Origin: Blochmannia endosymbiont of Camponotus sp. C-003
GTDB lineage: Bacteria > Pseudomonadota > Gammaproteobacteria > Enterobacterales > Enterobacteriaceae
Reading direction: 5' to 3'
Assembly: GCF_023585685.1 (NCBI RefSeq)
Contig: NZ_CP097764.1
Location: 186,001 to 250,000, forward strand
Length of the DNA stretch: 64,000 bases
Positions 49,418 to 60,033 of this stretch are shown here, piece by piece. Numbering within the stretch: position 1 is the stretch's first letter; every line of letters starts with the position of its first letter. Below the pieces are notes generated by a model that was not told the origin of the DNA, did not search any database, and was given only the letters and a program-made list of their open reading frames with translations. Made by a program: the position numbers and the translations under genes.

Positions 49418-50573
49418 TTTTTAAGTTCACCGCGGTTACAATTTTTTGAATTGCATGAATTAAATTATTCGTAACAAAAATATTGAGTTTGCTATTGATT
49501 AATCGATTAGAACCTAATGTAGAATTATTTCCTTCCAATCGAGCTATGATAGGGATGTATTTTGAAGTATGTTTAGATAATGCAGTTAAGATACATTCAG
49601 CAACTAGGTCACAACATACAATTCCTCCAAAAATATTTACAAGTATCGCTAATACTTTAGTATTTTTTAAAATCATATTAAAAGCTGATATTATGCATTC
49701 TTTATTAGCACCTCCTCCAATATCTAAAAAGTTGGCAGGAATCCCACCCATTGATTTGATTACATCCATAGTAGCCATCGCTAATCCAGCACCATTGACC
49801 ATACACCCAATATTTCCCTCTAAGGGAATATAATTAAAATTCAGTGTATTATCTGGTTTATTGATCGTGCATGTGTTTAATAAATTTGATTGTCTGAATA
49901 TAGCATTTTGATCTATAATTACTTTAGCATCTAAACAACAAAAATGATCATCATCAGTAATAGCTAACGGATTAATTTCAATTAACGTTAGGTCATTTTC
50001 AATAAGCATATTTGTTGTGCTGACAATAATTCTGGAGAATTGATTTATTTTGGATCCAGATAATCCTAATTTACATGCTAATATTCGTCCTTGATAAGGA
50101 TATATTCCAACTGAAGGATTTATGATAATTTTGTGAATGAGATTAGATGTTGTTTTTTCTGTCATTTCAACGTTTACTCCACCTTGCGTAGAAGCCATGC
50201 ATATTATTTGGGATGCATCTCTATCAATTGATACGCTTAAATAAAGTTCATGAATAATCTTCACAGCTGGTTCTATTAAAACAGAACACACTAATTCTCC
50301 GATATCGTCAGTTTGATATGTTACCAATCTATTTCCAATCCATTTATTAGAAAATGATAATAATTTTTTTGAGGAGTGTACGATACACACTCCACCTGAT
50401 TTCCCGCGTCCTCCTGCTTGTATTTGACATTTTACTACCCATGGGCCACTACCTATGCTATTTGCTACAATAGCATGCTCTATATCATTTATGGTACCAT
50501 ATACAAAACCTTTTAAAATAGGTAAATTGTATTTTACCATTAGTTTTTTTGCTTGATATTCATATAAGTTCAT
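49401..50573 (-). CDS. sucC: Succinyl-CoA synthetase beta subunit
   Basis: SucC is the ATP-grasp subunit that sets nucleotide and succinate binding. The 390 residues match E. coli (388). [12 protein letters not shown] begins the ATP-grasp fold, [17 protein letters not shown] is the nucleotide block, [10 protein letters not shown] precedes the second domain, and [18 protein letters not shown] is conserved. It follows sucB by 115 bases. Confidence 0.98.
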   Translation of the reverse strand: MNLYEYQAKKLMVKYNLPILKGFVYGTINDIEHAIVANSIGSGPWVVKCQIQAGGRGKSGGVCIVHSSKKLLSFSNKWIGNRLVTYQTDDIGELVCSVLIEPAVKIIHELYLSVSIDRDASQIICMASTQGGVNVEMTEKTTSNLIHKIIINPSVGIYPYQGRILACKLGLSGSKINQFSRIIVSTTNMLIENDLTLIEINPLAITDDDHFCCLDAKVIIDQNAIFRQSNLLNTCTINKPDNTLNFNYIPLEGNIGCMVNGAGLAMATMDVIKSMGGIPANFLDIGGGANKECIISAFNMILKNTKVLAILVNIFGGIVCCDLVAECILTALSKHTSKYIPIIARLEGNNSTLGSNRLINSKLNIFVTNNLIHAIQKIVTAVNLKNVHFN

Positions 50574-50688
50574 AGTATGTGATCGTATGTATTGTGATGT
50601 TTAAATTAAAATAATAATTTAGTTAATAGTAATGGTGCTAATTGATTACAAAATATAAGAATATAAAATGTATTTATGTATAATATTA

Positions 50689-51945
50689 TTATATTTCTAA
50701 AAATAAGCGCGTTGGATCTTCTAATAACTCTTTGATGTATACTAGAAATTTTATCGAATCTTTTCCATCTATCAATCTATGATCGTATGATAAGGCTAAA
50801 TACATCATAGGCAATATTGCTACTTGTCCATCTTGAGCTATGGGTCGGTCTTTTATTGCATGCATACCAAGAATTGCACTTTGGGGAGGGTTGATAATAG
50901 GAGTAGACATTAATGACCCAAAAACTCCGCCATTAGTAATGGTAAAATTACCTCCACTTAATTCTTCAATTGTTAGTTTTCCGTCCCTTCCTTTTTCAGC
51001 TAAATATTTGATATTTTTCTCTATATCGGACATGCTTAATGTATCAATATCTCGTAGTACTGGGGTAATTAAACCACGTACTGTAGATACTGCAATGCTT
51101 ATATCAAAATAGTGATAATATACTATTTCTTCTCCATCAATGGATGCATTAATTTCGGGAAAATGTTTCAATCCCTCTAAAACTGCTTTTACATAAAAAG
51201 ACATGATGCCTAATTTAATGCCATAACGTTTTTCAAATAATTCTCCATATTTCTTTCTCAATTTTATGATAGGTTGCATGTTCACTTCATTAAAAGTAGT
51301 TAACATAGCTGTAGTATTAGTTACAGATAGTAAGCGTTCTGATATTTTTTTTCGTAAGCGATTCATTAAAATACGTGTTTCTTTGCGATCGTTGTGCGTA
51401 TTTTTTATGTCATCATAATCATAATCATGCGTAATATTTTTATTATTTTTTTGGTCAGTATAATGTATTTTTTTTTCGGAACGAATATGTGCTTCTATAT
51501 CTTGACGAGTTAGACGTCCTTTGATTCCAGTGCCTTGAATATTTTTTGGATGTAAATTATGTTCTGCTATTAGTTTTCGAATCGACGGAGTTAAAATGTT
51601 ATGATTTTCTTTGTTTTGAGCTATAATATCTTCCTGAAATGTAACGGAAGTAGTAGATTTTTGATCTTGAAATATTTTTTTTGTATCTTTTTGAAAAAAA
51701 AGATGATCGATATTTAAACGTCCTAAAATTTGTCCGGATGTTACTGTTGATCCTTCTTGTTCTAAAATTGATTCTAATACTCCTGTATTTGGAGCAGGAA
51801 CTTCTAGCATAATTTTATCTGTTTCAATTTCCAACAAAATATCATCTTGTTGAACTGTATCTCCTGGTTTTTTATGCCAAACAGCAACAGTAGCGTCTGC
51901 AACTGATTCGGGTAAATTGGGAACCAAAATGTCAATATTACTCAT
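50689..51945 (-). CDS. sucB: 2-oxoglutarate dehydrogenase E2 (dihydrolipoyl succinyltransferase)
   Basis: SucB is the core of the 2-oxoglutarate dehydrogenase complex. The 418 residues match E. coli (405). The lipoyl domain (1-75) has the modified Lys in [12 protein letters not shown]. The E3-binding domain lies near 120-158 ([11 protein letters not shown]). The catalytic domain ends in [14 protein letters not shown], with the active His. The E3 subunit Lpd is not in this window. LplA at 21-22 kb can attach the lipoate. Confidence 0.98.
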   Translation of the reverse strand: MSNIDILVPNLPESVADATVAVWHKKPGDTVQQDDILLEIETDKIMLEVPAPNTGVLESILEQEGSTVTSGQILGRLNIDHLFFQKDTKKIFQDQKSTTSVTFQEDIIAQNKENHNILTPSIRKLIAEHNLHPKNIQGTGIKGRLTRQDIEAHIRSEKKIHYTDQKNNKNITHDYDYDDIKNTHNDRKETRILMNRLRKKISERLLSVTNTTAMLTTFNEVNMQPIIKLRKKYGELFEKRYGIKLGIMSFYVKAVLEGLKHFPEINASIDGEEIVYYHYFDISIAVSTVRGLITPVLRDIDTLSMSDIEKNIKYLAEKGRDGKLTIEELSGGNFTITNGGVFGSLMSTPIINPPQSAILGMHAIKDRPIAQDGQVAILPMMYLALSYDHRLIDGKDSIKFLVYIKELLEDPTRLFLEI

Positions 51946-51967
51946 TTTTTATCCTTTTTAAAAAAAA

Positions 51968-54826
51968 TTAATTTAGATTTAATGCATCATCAATTAATTT
52001 TTTTTGTTGTTGTTGATGCACTGAAAAATATCCTACTGCAGGTGCAGCGGAATCAGGACGTCCTATATAATTTAATGTAATATTTGAAGGCATTATGTTA
52101 TGTAGACAATCTTGTATGTAATACCAAGCCCCTTGATTTTTAGGTTCTTCTTGACACCAAGCAAAATCTTGTACATTCAAATAAGAATCGAAAATAGCCT
52201 GTATATTTGTATAAGGAAAAGGATATAGTTGTTCAATGCGAATAATGGCTATATTATATTGTTTATTTTTACGTCGTTGACTCAATAGGTCATAATATAC
52301 TTTTCCAGAGCATATTATCACACGATTGATTTTATTTGAAATGATATTATTATCAATTTCGTTAAAGACCGTTTTAAATGATCCATATACTAAATTTTTT
52401 AATGAAGTAGTTACCATGGGATGTCTCAGTAGAGATTTTGGGGATATAATAATCAGTGGTTTTTTTAAATTAATATCGCATGTTGCGTGTTGAAGTAATA
52501 TATGGTACATTTGGTCTGGGGTGGAAGGTATACAGATGTGTAGATTATATTCAGCACACAATTGTAAATATCGTTCTATACGAGCAGAAGAATGTTCCGG
52601 GCCTTGTCCTTCATATCCGTGAGGTAAAAGCATCACTAAACCGCATAATTGCCCCCATTTTTGTTCACCAGAACTAATGAATTGATCGATAACAATTTGC
52701 GCTCCGTTAGAAAAATCTCCAAATTGTGCTTCCCAAATGACTAACATATTATGTGCTAAACTGGAATAACCGTATTCAAAAGCTAAAGATGCTTCTTCGG
52801 ATAATACTGAATTCCATATAAAAAAAGACCCTTTTTTATTGTCTGTATTAATCAAGTGTGTTAAAGGGATGTATTTTGTACCATCATTTTGATCATGTAT
52901 TACAGAATGTCTATGAAAAAAAGTTCCTCGAGCGGCGTCTTCTCCAGATAAACGAATAGAAATTCCTTGATCTAGCAAAGTAGCGTATGCTAGAACTTCT
53001 GCTGATCCCCAATCAAACAATCTATTACCTAAAGCCATCTCTATTCTTTCATCATAAATTTTTTTTACTCTAGAATGCATAGCGATACTTGATGGAATAT
53101 CGTTGATACGATAGGCTAAATTTTTTAAGTATTGGGTGTTTATTTTATTAGAATTCAGAATATTTTTGTTATTATGTAATCTATTTGTATGTAAAGAAGT
53201 ACGAATATGCACTGGCATCCATTGATGCAGAACACAATGTTCTTTTTCTAATTTTTCACGATATGTATTAATCATTTTAGAACTTTCATTTGCACTAATA
53301 ATTCCATTTTTGTTTAAAAAATCAGAATAAATATTTAGTACCGTTGGATGATTACGAATTTTTTTATACATAATAGGTTGAGTCACACTTGGTTCGTCAG
53401 CTTCATTGTGTCCGTGTCTACGGTAACATACTAAATCAATTATTACATCGCGTTTAAATGTATTGCGAAAACTTAATGCGGCGCGAGTAACATAAACGAC
53501 TGCATCTACATTATCTGCGTTAACATGGAATATAGGAGCTTGTATCATTTTTGCGATATCTGTGCAATGTTGAGTAGAACGAATGTCATGGATATTTGAT
53601 GTTGTAAATCCTATTTGATTATTAATAATGATATGCAGTGCACCTCCTACATCATAAGCATGAGTTTTAGACATGTTAAAAGTTTCTTGAACAATACCTT
53701 GAGCGCTAATTGCTGCGTCTCCATGTATTGTGACTGGAAGTACTATATTATGGTCTTTTTTATCGTGATCAGTTGCTTCAAGAATCAATTGATCAATCCG
53801 AGCTCGAGCGCATCCCATGACTACTGGGCTCACAATCTCCAGATGAGAAGGATTGCATGATAAAGATAAATGTACGACTTCTCCATTAATTGTAATATCT
53901 GAATAAAACCCTTGATGATATTTGACGTCGCCACTACCGCGAATAGTATGGTGTTTATTAGAAAATTCGTTAAATAGATCTTGAGGATTTTTACCTAAAA
54001 TATTAATTAATACGTTTAAACGGCCACGGTGAGCCATTCCTAAGAATATTTCTTTGATGTTATGATGGCAAACGGAATGACGTATAATTTCTTTTAGCAT
54101 AGGGATTAAAACATCGCCCCCTTCTAATGAAAATCTTTTAACTCCTGGAAATTTTGTTCCTAAATAACGTTCTATTCCTTCTGCCGCAATAATTTCTTCA
54201 AGGAATTGTTTTTTCTCTTCGGAATGAAAGTTAAATACTCCCGCTGTAGATTCAAAGTAATTCTGAATCCACCGCGTTGTATTTATATCAAGAATATGCA
54301 TGTATTCAATACCTATGGGCCCGCAATAAGTTTGTTTAAGAAATTCATATATTTCTGACAAGGTCATTGATTCTTTATTTATTCCGAAATGGGTCATATC
54401 GAATTTTTTATGAATATTTTGTAAAACAGCATTATAACTCTCTAAGTCTAACAGATAGTTTTTGTATTCATTTTTTCGTAATTGTAAAGGATCTAATGTG
54501 GCGCATTGGTGCCCATATATTCTGAAAGAATTTATTAATTGCAATATTCGTATATAAGTAATATTATCGCAGATCTTGATATGTACGTCTGTATCAAGAG
54601 GTGCAATGTTGTGTTTTAATTGAGAATATGTGTTGTTTTTTAGATTATCAGAAGATTGATCTTCATAATTTTTTTCAATAGATAATTGTTTAAAAACTTT
54701 AATCCAACTAGAATCTATGGAATCAGGATTTTTTAAAAAATCCTTATAAATTTGTTCTATGTAAGATTGATTATTTTTTGATAAATAAGAAGAATTTAAC
54801 CAATTTTTCAGTGTGTCATTATACAT
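51968..54826 (-). CDS. sucA: 2-oxoglutarate dehydrogenase E1
   Basis: SucA is the thiamine diphosphate decarboxylase of the complex. The 952 residues match E. coli (933). SFRIYGHQCATLDPL is the N-terminal block. The E1 core shows GMAHRGRLNVL, IHGDAAISAQGIVQETFNM (ThDP/Mg Asp) and NNQIGFTTS. RRHGHNEADEPSVTQP and SGEDAARGTFFHRH also match. It lies 22 bases before sucB and follows sdhB, as in the E. coli sdh-suc supercluster. Confidence 0.98.
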   Translation of the reverse strand: MYNDTLKNWLNSSYLSKNNQSYIEQIYKDFLKNPDSIDSSWIKVFKQLSIEKNYEDQSSDNLKNNTYSQLKHNIAPLDTDVHIKICDNITYIRILQLINSFRIYGHQCATLDPLQLRKNEYKNYLLDLESYNAVLQNIHKKFDMTHFGINKESMTLSEIYEFLKQTYCGPIGIEYMHILDINTTRWIQNYFESTAGVFNFHSEEKKQFLEEIIAAEGIERYLGTKFPGVKRFSLEGGDVLIPMLKEIIRHSVCHHNIKEIFLGMAHRGRLNVLINILGKNPQDLFNEFSNKHHTIRGSGDVKYHQGFYSDITINGEVVHLSLSCNPSHLEIVSPVVMGCARARIDQLILEATDHDKKDHNIVLPVTIHGDAAISAQGIVQETFNMSKTHAYDVGGALHIIINNQIGFTTSNIHDIRSTQHCTDIAKMIQAPIFHVNADNVDAVVYVTRAALSFRNTFKRDVIIDLVCYRRHGHNEADEPSVTQPIMYKKIRNHPTVLNIYSDFLNKNGIISANESSKMINTYREKLEKEHCVLHQWMPVHIRTSLHTNRLHNNKNILNSNKINTQYLKNLAYRINDIPSSIAMHSRVKKIYDERIEMALGNRLFDWGSAEVLAYATLLDQGISIRLSGEDAARGTFFHRHSVIHDQNDGTKYIPLTHLINTDNKKGSFFIWNSVLSEEASLAFEYGYSSLAHNMLVIWEAQFGDFSNGAQIVIDQFISSGEQKWGQLCGLVMLLPHGYEGQGPEHSSARIERYLQLCAEYNLHICIPSTPDQMYHILLQHATCDINLKKPLIIISPKSLLRHPMVTTSLKNLVYGSFKTVFNEIDNNIISNKINRVIICSGKVYYDLLSQRRKNKQYNIAIIRIEQLYPFPYTNIQAIFDSYLNVQDFAWCQEEPKNQGAWYYIQDCLHNIMPSNITLNYIGRPDSAAPAVGYFSVHQQQQKKLIDDALNLN

Positions 54827-54969
54827 ATTAAAATCCTTGTATTTTATTTATTACATTTATTTTTTAATACTTAATGTTAAGTAATTAGTTTAATAAAGTA
54901 TTTTACTATATTATAAGTAATTGATTTTTGATTTTATCAGATACTGTAATCATACATAGATATATATAG

Positions 54970-54985
54970 CACTTCGTTTGAAGTG
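54970..54985. repeat. Small hairpin between sdhB and sucA
   Basis: CACTTC (54970-54975) and GAAGTG (54980-54985) pair around a GTTT loop and can extend by two pairs, one of them G-T. It lies in the 211-base gap between sdhB and sucA. It may shape mRNA decay or transcription between the sdh and suc parts. No T-run follows, so a terminator is unproven. Confidence 0.4.
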
Positions 54986-55037
54986 TTATTGCGCATTATT
55001 TATTGTAAAGTACGATCAAATAATGATTGTCGTTCTC

Positions 55038-55784
55038 TTAAATGTTATGTATACCAATTAAGTTTTTTGCTAATATTCGTTTAATATGACCTATAGCTTT
55101 AGCTGGATTTAGTTTTTTAGGACATACATTAACGCAATTCATAATATTATGACAACGAAAAATACTAAAAGAATCTTTTAAGAGTTGTAATCGTTCTTTA
55201 TCATTAGTATCACGACTATCCATTAAAAAACGATATAAAGTCAATAATCCAGCGGGACCAATAAATTTATCTGGATTCCACCAAAAGGAAGGGCAAGAAC
55301 TGGAGCAACATGCACATAATATACATTCATAAGATCCATCTAATTTAGAGCGTTCTTCTGGAGATTGTAAATGTTCATGAAGTAACTGAGATTGTTGGTC
55401 AGAGTGGTTATTAATTAAAAACGGTTGTATTCTTTCATATTGAAGAAAGAATTGACTCATGTCTACTACTAAATCACGAATTATTGGAAATCCAGATAAT
55501 GGACGTATTACAATTGCATTCTGATGATTACTATCATATAATCTTTTTAATGAAGTAATACATGCTAGGTTGTTTACACCATTTATATTCATGCCATCTG
55601 AACCGCATACCCCTTCTCTACAAGAACGACGAAATGTTAGAGTTGAATCTTGTTCTTTCAATTTAATTAAGGCATCTAATAACGTCATATTTTTCACGTA
55701 TAATAAATTAAGTGTATAATGTTTCATGTAGGCATTTTTACTCATTTCAGGATTGTAACGATAAATGGAAAATTTAATTTGCAT
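55038..55784 (-). CDS. sdhB: Succinate dehydrogenase iron-sulfur subunit
   Basis: SdhB passes electrons from FAD to quinone through three clusters. The 248 residues match E. coli (238). The 2Fe-2S site is CREGVCGSDGMN plus a later Cys in NLACI. The 4Fe-4S and 3Fe-4S Cys lie in CILCACCSSSCPSFWWN and CHNIMNCVNVCPKKLNP. It closes the sdhCDAB operon, 17 bases after sdhA. Confidence 0.98.
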   Translation of the reverse strand: MQIKFSIYRYNPEMSKNAYMKHYTLNLLYVKNMTLLDALIKLKEQDSTLTFRRSCREGVCGSDGMNINGVNNLACITSLKRLYDSNHQNAIVIRPLSGFPIIRDLVVDMSQFFLQYERIQPFLINNHSDQQSQLLHEHLQSPEERSKLDGSYECILCACCSSSCPSFWWNPDKFIGPAGLLTLYRFLMDSRDTNDKERLQLLKDSFSIFRCHNIMNCVNVCPKKLNPAKAIGHIKRILAKNLIGIHNI

Positions 55785-55801
55785 ATTTAAACTCCATTTT
55801 T

Positions 55802-57580
55802 TTAATAAACACGGGTTTTCGGGGGAAAAGGAGGGCGAAATTTTGGTTGCATATTCACATTACGACGAGTCATAATATCTTTTTTTGGTAAATATAATGT
55901 ATGACACAACCAATTTTTGTCATCACGCATGGGAAAATCATAACGGCTATGAGCTCCTCTGCTCTCGGTTCTAAAAATAGCAGCCATAGCAGTTACATAA
56001 GCAGTTTCTAATAAATTGTCTAATTCTAAACATTCAACACGTTGTGTGTTGAATGTATAAGATTTATCTGATAAAATTGCACAATTTAATCGGGTACGTA
56101 TTTCTTTTAGTTCTTCCAATCCTTTCAGCATGTTTTGTTCTTCTCTGAAGACGGAGAAATTGCTTTGCATGCATGATTGCAAATTTTGACGTATTGTTAC
56201 TGGATTTTCTGTTACGCTCGATTTGTTGCTATTCCAACGAGTGTAACGAGCTAACGATTTTTCTATATCAGAATTAGTAGGACCACGAGTAGGCCATTCT
56301 TCTTCTGATAAATATGTTTGTATACATTTTCCTGTAGCATGTCCAAATACGATTAAATCTAATAAAGAATTTCCACCTAGTCGATTAGCTCCGTGTACTG
56401 ATACACAAGCAGTCTCTCCAACCGCAAATAAACCTGGAACTATCGTATCTTCACCCGCATTATTTATAGTAATTACTTCTCCGTGTACTGTCGTAGGAAT
56501 GCCACCCATCATATAATGGCAGGTAGGAAATACTGGAATTAACTCTTTTACGGGATCTATATAAGAAAAAGTACGTACTAATTCCAAAATACCAGGTAAT
56601 CGTAATTCTAATAATTCTTTTCCCAAATGGTCTATCTTTAATTTAACATGAGGGCCGCATGAACCTGAATAACCTCGTCCTTCTTGAATTTCCAGCATGA
56701 TTGCTCGAGCTACCACATCTCGTCCAGCTAAATCTTTTACGTTGGGAGCATATCGTTCCATAAATCTTTCTCCTTCAATATTTAAAAGATATCCTCCTTC
56801 ACCACGGCATCCTTCGCTTACTAAGATTCCGACACCAGCTATTCCAGTGGGATGAAATTGCCACATTTCCATATCTTGAGCAGGAATACCTGCTCGTAAC
56901 GCCATGCCCATTCCATCTCCTGTATTGATATGAGCATTGGTGGTAGATTGATAAATGCGTCCCCCCCCTCCAGTTGCAAGCACTGTAGCACGTGCTTTAA
57001 AATATACTAATTCTCCTGTTTCAATAGAAAAAGCAATACAACCAAGTATTCTTCCATCTTGATTTTTTACTAAATCTAACGCGTACCATTCTGAAAATAT
57101 AGTTGTTTTGTTTTTTAAATTTTGTTGATATAAGGTATGTAATAGTGCATGTCCGGTACGATCAGCAGCTGCGGCAGTACGTGCTGCTTGTTTTTTTCCG
57201 TAATATAAAGTTTGTCCTCCAAATGGACGTTGGTAAATACGACCATTTTGTAGTCTAGAGAATGGTAACCCCATATGCTCTAACTCTAATACCGCTTTAG
57301 GTCCTGTTTTACACATATATTCAATAGCATTCTGGTCTCCTATGTAATCAGATCCTTTCACAGTATCGTACATATGCCATTGCCAATCATCTTCGTGATT
57401 ATTGCCAAGAGCAACTGTAATTCCTCCTTGAGCAGATACTGTATGTGAACGTATAGGGAAAACTTTGGATATTAAGGCGCAAGAAAACCCCATTTTAGAA
57501 ACCTGTAATGCAACGCGCATACCTGCTCCGCCAGCTCCTATAACAACAGAAAAAAATTCTTTAACTGGTATTTGATGCAT
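55802..57580 (-). CDS. sdhA: Succinate dehydrogenase flavoprotein subunit
   Basis: SdhA oxidises succinate at a covalently bound FAD. The 592 residues match E. coli (588). The N-terminal dinucleotide motif is [15 protein letters not shown]. The FAD-linking His is in [32 protein letters not shown] holds substrate-site residues, and [21 protein letters not shown] is the second FAD block. It starts one base after the sdhD stop. Confidence 0.98.
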   Translation of the reverse strand: MHQIPVKEFFSVVIGAGGAGMRVALQVSKMGFSCALISKVFPIRSHTVSAQGGITVALGNNHEDDWQWHMYDTVKGSDYIGDQNAIEYMCKTGPKAVLELEHMGLPFSRLQNGRIYQRPFGGQTLYYGKKQAARTAAAADRTGHALLHTLYQQNLKNKTTIFSEWYALDLVKNQDGRILGCIAFSIETGELVYFKARATVLATGGGGRIYQSTTNAHINTGDGMGMALRAGIPAQDMEMWQFHPTGIAGVGILVSEGCRGEGGYLLNIEGERFMERYAPNVKDLAGRDVVARAIMLEIQEGRGYSGSCGPHVKLKIDHLGKELLELRLPGILELVRTFSYIDPVKELIPVFPTCHYMMGGIPTTVHGEVITINNAGEDTIVPGLFAVGETACVSVHGANRLGGNSLLDLIVFGHATGKCIQTYLSEEEWPTRGPTNSDIEKSLARYTRWNSNKSSVTENPVTIRQNLQSCMQSNFSVFREEQNMLKGLEELKEIRTRLNCAILSDKSYTFNTQRVECLELDNLLETAYVTAMAAIFRTESRGAHSRYDFPMRDDKNWLCHTLYLPKKDIMTRRNVNMQPKFRPPFPPKTRVY

Positions 57581-57928
57581 CTATATACTCCAAATGATAA
57601 TAATTCCAAAAAATAAGTATACGCACAATATAGAACCGGTTACCCATATTCCTAATTGTCTTAATACTGGCAATGTTATATAGTCTTCTAATATGTGGCG
57701 CATACCAATCCAAGCATGACTTAGGGCAGACAATAAAGTTATGATGCTAAATATTTTAGTGGTCTTCTTGCTGAAGAAATCATACCACTGATCATAAGAT
57801 AAGTTGTTAGAAAAAATAATAAAAATAGAAATATATATAATGTATAGCAATATCCATATGGCAGACATTCGTACCAGCAACCATTCGTGTACTCCATGAC
57901 ATTTCAAGATTGATTTAATGGACACCAT
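57581..57928 (-). CDS. sdhD: Succinate dehydrogenase membrane anchor subunit SdhD
   Basis: SdhD is one of two membrane subunits that hold heme b and the quinone site. The 115 residues equal E. coli. Three membrane segments are visible, and HAWIGMRHILEDY carries the conserved His and Asp-Tyr of the heme/quinone region. It overlaps sdhC by 25 bases. Confidence 0.97.
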   Translation of the reverse strand: MVSIKSILKCHGVHEWLLVRMSAIWILLYIIYISIFIIFSNNLSYDQWYDFFSKKTTKIFSIITLLSALSHAWIGMRHILEDYITLPVLRQLGIWVTGSILCVYLFFGIIIIWSI

Positions 57929-58311
57929 ATTAAGATTCCAATGAAAATAGACAACAAAATAGTCAAAATAAATATAATTTTTGCACTCATTTTACCCATT
58001 AGTAATGTTTGGTGTAAACATCCGAAATCCATTAATATCTGACGAATACCAGCAAATACATGATAACTTAGTAGGATCATAACTATCCAAAATAAAAACT
58101 GAGAAATATAATGATTCATCAATAGAAACTGATGAATTTTGCAAAAATCATTATTAGAAGATAAAGACAATTTTAATATCCAAAGAATTGGTCCAATTGT
58201 TATGAATAATAGAATTCCCGAGATTCTGTGTAAAATAGAAGCAATAGCAGTGATAGGAAATCGTATAGTTCTAATATTTAGATATATTGGTCTTTGATTT
58301 TTTTTGATCAT
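57904..58311 (-). CDS. sdhC: Succinate dehydrogenase cytochrome b556 subunit SdhC
   Basis: SdhC is the second membrane anchor. The 135 residues match E. coli (129). KNQRPIYLNIRTIRFPITAIASILHR is the conserved N-terminal quinone-site region, seen as RFPITAIASILHRISG; YHVFAGIRQILMDFG carries the heme His. I chose the ATG at 58311, which aligns with the family start; the frame reaches 58344. Heme b supply is unclear, since hemA is not at its usual place near prfA. Confidence 0.97.
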   Translation of the reverse strand: MIKKNQRPIYLNIRTIRFPITAIASILHRISGILLFITIGPILWILKLSLSSNNDFCKIHQFLLMNHYISQFLFWIVMILLSYHVFAGIRQILMDFGCLHQTLLMGKMSAKIIFILTILLSIFIGILIWCPLNQS

Positions 58312-60033
58312 ATAAATACTCTCAAATATATAATAGTATTGCATATTTTTTGCAGCGACATACTTTATATAGTTAAAATGTCACAAAATATAGATAATTA
58401 ATAGTACAAAGATAGATGTTATTACAATTACATCTTATACAGTGTAATTATTTTTTGAATATATAATATATATATATTATTTTTTATTTTGATATCTGTA
58501 TGTTGTACTAATCGATTTGCTGTCATAACAAATGATTAGATTATGGATAATATCATATCTTGTATATTATTAACAATTTAATAATATTATAAAATTTGGA
58601 ATAAAATTCGATTTTTAATTTTCAAAAGGGTACGTGTATGTAATAACGAAAGTGAGATAGATCATGAATTTTGTTTTTACCTTACTCAGAAAATAACTAA
58701 AAAATAATAGATTTAAAATATGATAATTGATTTACTAAAGTATTGAGTTTTAGTATTTAAAATGTTTGTAGCATCTTGATATTCAATATATTATTGAATG
58801 TACCAAATATTTATGAGTTGAATTATATATGATAATATCTGAAGATATCATTAATGATAACATGTGATCAGAAGAAACATAGAGTTCACATGATAATGAT
58901 GTTGTATTTTGAAAATATTCTTGTTGCAAAAAAAAAATTGTGTTGTTTTGGTGTTATTGAATATTGATTTGTCTTATTTCATAAAAGATAAAGAACTAAG
59001 AAATTGTGGATATATTATTTGTGATTATTGATGTTGTGTGCGACCGTTTAGACGGTCTAATAAAATTTATTTTTATTGCAAAAAAAAAATAGTTGTCAAA
59101 ATAACAAATATCCCAATTGAGTTAATAATGTTGATTTTTTAATTGTTCAATAATGTGCTAGCCGTGTTTCAAAATAAAAACATTAAAATATAAATAAGTT
59201 GTTTTGTATTGAGCATAGTATGTATAGTTTTTGGTTTTTATACAATGTATTATTGTTTATGCTCTTAATTTTAAGGTTAGCAATAAATTTGTATGTTGAT
59301 ATCCATATATGTTTTCTCGTAATGAGAAAGAGTGTATTATTTTTAATTTTGAAGAATATGTAATCGATTCTTCGAATAATGGTTTAGATATATATATGAT
59401 CATTTTCATGTAAGTTTACCAACTGATTCATATATATAAAGTATCGTTGATATAGCATATATATATAGATCTGGAAAAAATAGGGACAAACATATATAAC
59501 CATATGTAAGGATAAACTGGATAACCACATACTCCAATTATGTTTTATGTTGGTAGTGTATCAAATATATTGTAAGTAATAATTAGGTCACATATTTCAT
59601 GTAAATTAATTAAAAAACTGTTACATTAACAATGTTCTTTGCATGATTCATATTTTGTTTGAATACAGTTTTAGTTTAAAGCGTATGTCCTATTTAAGGA
59701 TCGTTTTAAAAACATGAATGCTTTATGTCTATGAGTATAGTATTATGTTTTATAATATTTTAAACAAACAATATAGTAATCAATAACATTGATCAGGATC
59801 GTGCGTGTCTATGTTTTTTAGTTCAAGAATAACGAACACATAAACTTCTCTGTGAAATCCTAAGTGTTCACAGCAATAACGTATATATGTATATATAATT
59901 TTTTTATTTATGTCTATTTCGTATTATTGATTATGAGGTTTTTGTTAAATAACAATTAAAAGTTTAATAATCTGTAATTATATAGTAGTAACTGCTGTAT
60001 CGAATATAGTATCGTGTATCTTCTATTTTAGGG
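58312..60033. other. 1.7-kb gene-free region between sdhC and pgm (gltA site)
   Basis: No known gene is recognised. In E. coli the citrate synthase gene gltA lies divergent from sdhC; no GltA motif is visible on either strand. Short frames exist, such as a hydrophobic 47-codon one at 59220-59363 and an overlapping 34-codon one at 59309-59413 (both plus), without ribosome sites. A small hairpin GACCGT/ACGGTC sits at 59042-59057. The sdh promoter should lie near 58320-58450. Confidence 0.55.

Noticed and set aside
59042-59057. GACCGT/ACGGTC hairpin as an intrinsic terminator
   Set aside because: The stem is only 6 bp, no T-run follows directly, and no gene ends nearby.
59220-59413. Two overlapping plus-strand small frames (47 and 34 codons) between sdhC and pgm
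   Set aside because: No ribosome site, composition expected of random T-rich DNA, and they overlap each other in different frames.
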